Source: Brachycybe producta (lineage: Eukaryota; Arthropoda; Diplopoda; Playtdesmida; Andrognathidae). Taken from it: a DNA stretch of 64,000 nt. Each line of letters starts with the position of its first letter. The first letter of the stretch is position 1. The position numbers and the translations under genes are program-made. The notes beneath the pieces were generated by a model. It was not told the origin of the DNA and did not search any database. It saw nothing but the letters and a program-made list of their open reading frames with translations. Of the stretch, positions 56,813 to 64,000 are shown piece after piece. The stretch covers positions 263,001-327,000 of the forward strand of contig JAUPFP010000018.1 of the NCBI GenBank assembly GCA_036925085.1. The letters are read 5' to 3'.

Positions 56813-57232
56813 CAGGGCCGGCCCTAGGGGCGCCGAAATCGAGCGCATGTCAAATGAAAAATCATGAGTTAATGACTTATCAAATCCCCAAATTTGAATC
56901 GGCAATTGTAAGCGCACTAAAACTACAACAGTCATTGCACGAAACAGTCGTTACACACTTTCACTGCTATATTTTCTCTTTCCTAATCGGAATTCTCTCC
57001 ATCGAGAATTCCATTGCCCATTCCCTGGACCTATCGGCTGCTGTGTCTGACTTTGCGAATGCCAAGGCTCATAAAGTTCATTTTTAAAGGTGAATTACAC
57101 AAGTTTTATTTTTATCAGTTTTGTTTCTAAAGCATTTGTTTGTTAAATTTTATACTTGTATTGGTGCATGGGGGGGGGGGGCGCGGATTGTCTGTTTCGC
57201 CCAGGGCGCCAAACCACCTAGGGCCGGCCCTG
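56813..57232 (+). mobile_element. hAT transposon deletion derivative with transposase C-terminal relic
   Basis: A 420-bp unit with ends CAGGGCCGGCCCTAGGGGCG and CACCTAGGGCCGGCCCTG. It is flanked by an exact 8-bp target duplication TGTCTCGG (56805-56812, 57233-57240). On the + strand, 56980-57087 reads 'GILSIENSIAHSLDLSA' then 'DFANAKAHKVHF' and stop. This is the pattern of the last residues of hAT transposases (L-S-I-E-x-x-x-A-x-x-L-D ... F-A-x-x-K-A-R-K-V). The zinc finger and catalytic core are deleted, so the copy cannot move by itself. A 12-G run lies at 57170-57181. Confidence 0.93.
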
Positions 57233-57918
57233 TGTCTCGGGGGTTAACATCAAAGAAAAACGGTCAGTGTAGGCCACTTCAAATGCACCCAAGATCTGGC
57301 CTTCTCCTACTGTGCAATTTATTAACGATTTTCCAGAAGAACTATCTTTTTTGTGTTCAGGATCTCGTTCTAAAATAAGTTGCACATTATATCATCAGCT
57401 GCCTGGATGACTGCCAAAATCAAACGTTCTATTTTTTTTCTTCTCTCAATTGGCCATATTTAATACAAATGAAGGCTGCTAACCAAAGCAACAAAGAATA
57501 CAGTAGTTACCCATTCTTATAATATAACCTTCAGAACGCTTTTAGAGCGAATTACTCAAAAGATATTTTAACATAAAGAATTTACTCTGCGAGTGAATAA
57601 AAGGTAAAATACGTGGAAAAAAATATGGTTTGTAACTTTTTTTGTAAGATATAGGTTGTTTGATAAGTTTGTAAAATATAGGGTAAAATAATAAATCTCA
57701 GTTATAACCACAGTCACACTAACACTACTAACACTAACAATTACTTGGTTGACATTTCTTGAAAGAGGTGGGTTGTAAATTGGGGAGCAAAAATTGGGTT
57801 TTGTCTTTTAAGTTTCCAAAAGTAGGCTTGTTGAACTTGAACTTTTACTGTATGATTTCCTATCATCCAAAATTCTGAAGCACTCAGATAAGCACTTGTG
57901 ATTACAGTTGGCACTTAT

Positions 57919-58307
57919 GGCGCATTCACACTAGGCTGGTTGTAGCCCTCTAACAGCATAGTGTGAACTGCTACCAGCAGCTGCTTTCTCCAGCACGCTA
58001 GTGATTTTAACAGCGACTGGTGAAGTTGAACATGTCATTGCAACTTTAGCAGCTACCAGCTGGTTATGTGATTCCCTTCCTACTGCTACCAGCTAGTGTG
58101 AACACTTTGTCGCTAGTAGTGGCACTAATGGGTAGTTGAAACTCCACTGCTTGGGTTAGTTGTTGTTAGATTTTGTGTTTTTGCAAGACGGTGATTGGAT
58201 GACTTGCGCTGCTAATACCAGTAGTGACTGGACAAGTGTGAACCCAAAGTAGTAACTGCTTGCTGTTGCTGCTAATAGCCAGCAGCAACCAGCAGCTTGA
58301 ATGCGCC
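57919..58307. mobile_element. MITE with GGCGCATTCA termini
   Basis: GGCGCATTCA at the left and TGAATGCGCC at the right are perfect inverted ends, with inner AGTGTGAACTGCTACCAGCAG-like words repeated in both orientations (GCTGCTGGTAGC/GCTACCAGC). 389 bp, no ORF. Confidence 0.85.
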
Positions 58308-59544
58308 TTTAGCGTGAGTGCCTGTGTTGCTAAAAATCCTGAAAGCCGTTTGTTTGGCAGTAAGCATTCATTGCATTGCGGTACACGGCATTGGTTGTGA
58401 GGTCACTATTCCATGTAGCAGTAAGAAGCAACTGTAAACGCAAGTAAATACTGAGAACATTATGCCGCTATTATATGTTGCTAATGAAACTTACCCATCT
58501 TGGAAAAATTTCAAATACGATCAACCAATTTTGAATTAGCATAACTTAAACCAGGCACCTCAAAAATCTGAAGTAAAAAAATTGCTTTCTTGCAAACCTA
58601 AGTATGAATGTAGGCCTGTTTTCGAGACTTTTCCAAGTATTGAAACATTTTCCGATTTTAACCCATTTCTTTTAATTTTTAAAAATTCTTCACCCTCTCG
58701 AAAGCAACCATTTTGGATTAGTATAATTTCTGCATAGGACAATGTACACCTTGTCTTACAAACTACTGCATAGCCTGTACACAAATAGATCCAGATTATG
58801 CACTTTTTAGCCATAGGTTCAACGTGATATTTTTTTTTCGAATTTGAACTACTGATAAAATAAGTGATAATTAACCACATCTACGTTTGAAAACTGAACG
58901 CCATAGCTTAAAATCTTGCCAAACACTTCACTGCTCACCACTTATCCTAAACCTCAAGTATCACCTTCAAGAATGGCAGAACTATTTCTGTAGCCTGAAG
59001 AATATAACAGAATTCTATTTATTTTATTGTGCAGATTTTGGTGCAACTAATACGTTAACTTTCAGCCCCTTTTGGGCTACAACGATTCTATCAGGCTGTT
59101 GTTACTGAGAATATCGTTTATTGATCACGATTACTCGAATACGTACTCGCACAGATTATTGATGAGCCATAACTAGCGAAAACACATCAAATTGATGAGC
59201 AGTGTGCACATTTTAAGATTACACACCTAAGGGTTGGACAGCATTGTACTACAATTTGTTGTGCAAAGGTATGCTCCAGCATAAGTGGGAAAACATTTTA
59301 CAGATGTTCAATCCTAGAATACTTCAACAAACACAAGACACAACCAGACTACAAACTGTTTTTTGCACAATGTGCACAATAACACACTTGTTTATAAATT
59401 TAGGAGGTAAATAAACATACAAGTAAACTAGGAGCTACCCATGTTTACAAATCCATAAAATAATATCTCATTGATATTAACTTAAGATTCTTGTCAAATT
59501 TCTGCATAAATTCAAGATAGAAATTTAGCATTTCAATTTCAACT

Positions 59545-59660
59545 TGAACTCTCTGAGCATGGTTAGCGACTTTTATGGTCCTCGGAAGTCTGTTGGTCCC
59601 TCCTGAGTTCATTTCAGTGCTTTTCAGGGCATGTAGAAGACTTTCAATTTTTGAAAATAT
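59545..59660 (-). repeat. Inverse copy of the 46568-46680 repeat
   Basis: On the complement it reads the same GCCCTGAAAAGCACTGAAAT and GAACTCAGGAGGG phrases. Confidence 0.75.
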
Positions 59661-60324
59661 TCATGGAAGTCTTGGAATATTTTCATTTTTGTTTTTGACA
59701 ATTTTTACTTTTTTTGAATTTATGGTTTTTTAATGGTTACAATATTAAAAATCCTGTTCAAACGATACTAAATAAAACAAGGTTTCTCTGTTAGAACTGT
59801 AGATAATATTCTTAATAAATGCTTAGGCAAAAGTTTTGCTAAACTTACTGTATAAAATTTAGATATTAAGGGTCGCATTCTTAATTAGTGCTACATCAAA
59901 GACACATGAACTTTCATATTCTTAACGGGATTAGCATATGCTAAAAGAGGCATTAGCAACTGCTTAACTTAATTACCAAAACTCATGTTAATCACGAAGA
60001 TAGACATTTACTTTGATTTCATTCCAAATATGAAATGTTAGGTGAGCCACTTCTAAGTTAAACACTTGTTTAGTTGAGCTGAGACAGTGCTCATCTCTAA
60101 GCACCCATTATGAATACCACCATACGTTCTACGTTTAACTAAGCATACTGGGATTATTGTGTCTACCAAATGTAGTCGTTTTCGAATGAAACCCAGAAAT
60201 TAGACCAGCAGTGTAGATGCTACGGAAAAATTTACATTGAAACTGGCAAACTCTTACACCATGTTTTCAGGGCATTTTACCATGTTTACTGTGTTTGACT
60301 TTCTACTTTTGAGAGTTCAGAGAG

Positions 60325-60450
60325 GTCTGTATTCTTAATGACTGCTTAGCCAAAGTTAGAGCAAAACGCATCAACTTTTACATAAAACTGCATATCTAAA
60401 GTTGACGAATTTAGCTCTAACTTTGGCTAAGCTGTCATTAAAAATAGAAA
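60325..60450. mobile_element. Palindromic element
   Basis: ATTCTTAATGACTGCTTAGC / CAAAGTTAGAGC pairs with GCTCTAACTTTGGCTAAGC / TGTCATTAAAAAT. A related start occurs at 5260 and 59880. Confidence 0.75.
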
Positions 60451-60459
60451 TCTAAGTGT

Positions 60460-63290
60460 TAAGTTTCCTTCTTGAATTGGGCCTAAATGCAAAAAAAGTC
60501 AAATAAAAGAATCCATCAGAGGGCGCCATGCAATTGAATATTAAAACTGAATAGTCTTTTCTACTAATATTGATTTGTTCTCTTATTCAGTTTCCACACC
60601 ATAGACTTAGCCATAGACACAACCTTGATGTTGTGTGTGTGAGCGTAGAAATTACTGAAGCACATAAACCAGCTGCTTTAGTGTTACTTTTAAAAAAACA
60701 CCATATTTCAACAAAAAAGCACACACACACGATATCTTCAAATATTGTCTAGGCAAAAACCGTTTGAATGACACATTCGACAATATAGAAACTACATTTG
60801 TAAGTATTAATTTTTAAATAGTGTGCAATGCAAAAAATATTAAATGCATAAAAAAAAAAAACTAGCATTTAATTTTCATGCAAATGATGCAACAGATATT
60901 GCAAAATGTATGACTGCAATTACAAGGTCGTACAGTAAAATTGCATGTATGGCGGTAATAACATGCAAATATAATAAATGAAATCAATTGATACCAATTA
61001 AAAACAGAAAATGTTTAAGAAAATAACCATTGCTTATATAGCTTTGCTACATCTATTTGAAAATAACATAAGTTATTAAACTTGCAGTAATTTTACAAAA
61101 TTTATCATAAAAGTATTACAATATCTGCGACCAAAATATATTTCTGTGCAAAGCTTGTTTTAAATTGCCTAAATTTTCTGATTGACACTAGATGCACTCC
61201 TATGATGCGTTTCGAAAAAGATACTTTTCAGAAAAAACCCTTGCAAGTGTTTTATAAACTAGAAGAGTAACTGAATCACTTAAGGACATTTTGAAGTTGA
61301 TATATTTGTAAATAATCTTTTCATGATGGTTTGAAAAATGAATCAATTTTACAGTTTCTATCCAACTTGGCAGTAGAAAACAAAAATTGAAATTGTTCTA
61401 AAAATTTCTTTTTTAAATATACAAACATGAAAATACGCTACAAAAAAGATTTCAATTATTCTTCTAGATTATAAAATAAAATACATTCAAATTTGTCATA
61501 ATTTTGCTTCTGTATAACACAGACTAAATAGGTAATATATGCCATTGTTTTTTCATTTGCATATTTCGTAATGTCTACTTATAAAATGTTTTAAAAGCAG
61601 TCGGTTTTTTTTATATGAATGTCTTAAAAAGTATTCCATGTGCCATAATATGATTTATAACTGCTATACAAATTCTAATAATTTGTAAATCTAACTATCG
61701 AAACATGAGACAACTATTGCAATTAATATTAAAACCACAACAGTATGTGCTGAGCTGTATATATATTTTTAGAAACTTTTATCTTGACTATTTCGACCTA
61801 TAAAAAATTATACAACAAAATGAAATTTGACATAAGAAAGAGGAGGAGGAGGAGGAATAGGATGTATGCTATTAATTTTCCCAATTAAGAAATAATGACT
61901 TGATGATTACATCCTCGACATTAGATTAAATCCACAACAGTTATAACATAATACAAATACACTCGATATGATTAACAACCAACCTTCAACTGAAAATATT
62001 TTCTTTTCCATTCAGACAACACAGTTATTCGTTTCTTTCACTAAAAGTAACAATTGCACACCATTTTGTATCGTAAAGTATTTCGAGAAAAACGCAAAAC
62101 TATAAGAATCGAAAAATAAATGTGCAATTCGTAACTTTCGAAGAGGGGGAAAAAAAGGAAAAACTTGAACTAAATTTAAAAAGAATAACTCCAGCATTTC
62201 AGGTTATTTCGTTGTCTGCTTTTCACCAATTGCCAGTACTCACTTAACAGTCTCCAAAAATTTCTCAGGTCCTGCACGAAAACACATACAAATGTACCCT
62301 TGCTTATTAAATAACTGTGATAATTAAGGCATAAAGTTCGCGTAATAATGCACTGTTTCAACCCCATTTGAGTACACCGTATACCGTTTACATGTCATGT
62401 TGCATGTGCAATAATAATCTGTTTAATTAAAAAAAATTCATAATTTTGCATATTTTATTAGAAAACTTTTTTTTGGCTAGAAAATAAATTATACGAATAG
62501 TTTCTTAAACTGAAACGGTTTTGATTTACTTGTACTTTTGTTGTTGCATAAAATTAGTAATTTTTTTCTTTTTTTTGGGGGGGGGGGGGGGGGTATTTTG
62601 CGGGTTTATTTTTTATTTGCATGAAACCCATAATTTCTAAAAACAGTTTGTAAATTTTGAATTTCAATTCCATAAATAATTTGTATTTAGCGATAATGTT
62701 TTTTAAGACATTTTATAAGCAGTCATTGAAAAATATACAAATTACAGAAAGCAAAGGAATATATAAACTGTGAACAAGAAAACCATATAATTATAAATTT
62801 AAAATGTTTTAAAAAGTTAGAAACTAGAAGAGTTAAATGGGGGTGTGCCTGTATGCACAGAAGGGCAATACGAGCTAGATCCACACTTTTATAGGAATAA
62901 GTTCTCACGTGTAACCGCTAGCTCAATGAATCACTTAAAGCGATTTCAAGTTAATAAATTTCAAAATAAACTTTTGTAGTAATTTCAAATTCTCTAATTT
63001 CGTTCATTACTTCAAATTCGACAAGAAAAACTGTCTTATAAACGTACAAAAGCTTAAATTTTAGTCATATTCAAACTGCCAATAATAATGTGGAAAGAAA
63101 TCAACATAATTCGTAGGTATGATTCGGTCACGCTTCTAACTTCTGAAACATTTCCAAGTTCTCCCTTTAAAGTTTTTAAAGTTATTTTCAAATGTTGTGT
63201 GTATCTAGAGTCCTGGAGATGTTCTGACGCCAACCTTACCCCCGTAATAAATTATTAAAACTTAGTTTAAACTGTTCTTTACCATTTCTT
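60460..63290. other. No gene seen; R3 repeat copies and a 17-G run
   Basis: AT-rich sequence with R3 copies near 61210-61480, 62810 and 62950-63170, and a 17-G run at 62577-62593. The 5' UTR exon of the gene starting at 63297 may lie here, but I cannot see it. Confidence 0.45.
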
Positions 63291-63296
63291 TTACAG

Positions 63297-63540
63297 AAAA
63301 TGTCAGGTGTAACAGTCAGAAAGGGTCACATAGATGACATTTCGAACCTCTACAGACTCTACAAGGTACAACAAATTTATGTACAGTAACTGGCGCACAG
63401 GCGCAACGGTTTCGAACAAAATCTGTTATTTTAAGCTAAATTACATTAATGCTGATTTTTTTTTTGCTTTCTAGAAACTGCTAACATCTGAAAAAATCAT
63501 TCCAGATAATATTATCGATGAAGAAGGTTATGTATGGTAT
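63297..63540 (+). CDS. Start of a gene, possibly spermidine/spermine N-acetyltransferase (SAT)-like, running out of the window
   Basis: Exon 63297-63365 follows a pyrimidine-rich acceptor (TTTTACAG) and has ATG at 63300. It gives 22 codons ending 'ISNLYRLYK' and a donor AAG|GTACAA. A second exon opens at 63475 after TTTCTAG in the same phase and reads 'KLLTSEKIIPDNIIDEEG'. Its donor is either GTTATG at 63527 or GTATGG at 63532. The N-terminal pattern 'VTVRKGHIDDISNLYRLYKK' followed by 'EK' matches how SAT1/SAT2-type GNAT proteins begin (V-R-x-A-x-x-x-D-x-x-x-I-L-R-L-I-R-E-L-A-x-x-E-K). The acetyl-CoA loop would lie outside the window, so this rests on about 40 residues. The UTR probably starts in an upstream exon that I cannot place. 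Confidence 0.5.
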
Positions 63541-63679
63541 AATTTTCAAACTAATTCCACCCCCTCGCCAAAACTTATGATGATTGATCGGCAGTAATTT
63601 TTACCTTTAAAAGGTGTGATAAAGCAACATTATGAGTTAATTCAAACAAAGTTTTTTTTTAGAAACTAGAACAGTAGAT

Positions 63680-63702
63680 AATAATAATAATAATAATAAT
63701 AA
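63680..63702. repeat. (AAT)n microsatellite
   Basis: Seven to eight AAT units after a R3-like AGAAACTAGAACAGTA phrase. Confidence 0.9.
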
Positions 63703-64000
63703 AAGTACCTTTTAATATTAAACATGGTATGGCACTGTTCTGAAAAATTATCTTTTTTTATCAATCAACGTTTAGCAAACAATATTTTTCGAACTGCCAT
63801 AAAAAGGTTATTTTTGAAAATACTTTTAGCATATTCGCCTACTATTCTAGTTTTAAACAAACGTGGAACATGTTTCCTTAACGTTGTTTATGTCTTAACT
63901 GCGTTAGTAAAAGTTACTTTACAAACCAACTTGCCCACTCGTATTAACCAAAAAACTCCTTGTCGACTTCGCAATAGCCAATAACGAGTTTGACACTCAA

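Overview
This is an animal nuclear window: AT-rich, intron-rich, with GT-AG introns and many short non-autonomous transposons. The COPS6 protein reads most like the arthropod versions I remember (for example its '[16 protein letters not shown]' stretch), so an arthropod or related invertebrate is my best guess. That is inference, not proof.

The convincing genes lie in the middle. COPS6, COP9 signalosome subunit 6, is on the + strand at 31463-34083: 8 coding exons, 309 codons, all phases compatible. Convergent to it is a PARG-family gene on the - strand at 49021-34389, which I assembled from 11 coding exons into one 1316-codon reading frame. The two stop codons are about 305 bp apart. At the right edge, from 63297 on the + strand, the first coding exons of another gene appear; it resembles the spermidine/spermine N-acetyltransferase (GNAT) family. 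A possible 74-codon membrane or secreted ORF lies upstream of the PARG-like gene, on the - strand at 49797-50021.

The most interesting item is the PARG-like protein. It keeps the backbone of the poly(ADP-ribose) glycohydrolase catalytic region in order, from the helical accessory part to the C-terminal helices. It has lost the signature catalytic and ADP-ribose-binding residues. The fold is also interrupted by about 870 residues of Ser-rich, acidic, probably disordered sequence rich in R-x-x-S type sites. It looks like a pseudoenzyme turned into a scaffold.

The left 31 kb holds no gene I can support. It is a mosaic of inverted-repeat elements: a fold-back element at 4748-5254, a palindrome whose arm has expanded into a 20-bp minisatellite at 10993-11449, and a family of hAT-like elements carrying GC boxes, CCAAT boxes and CRE-like sites at 24.0, 26.2, 28.7, 29.1 and 29.4 kb. 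There are also long C/G homopolymers and microsatellites. The introns of the PARG-like gene and the right flank share a different, old interspersed repeat. They also contain a 23-bp tandem array of about 27 copies, small hAT elements with target-site duplications, and a long alternating purine-pyrimidine tract.
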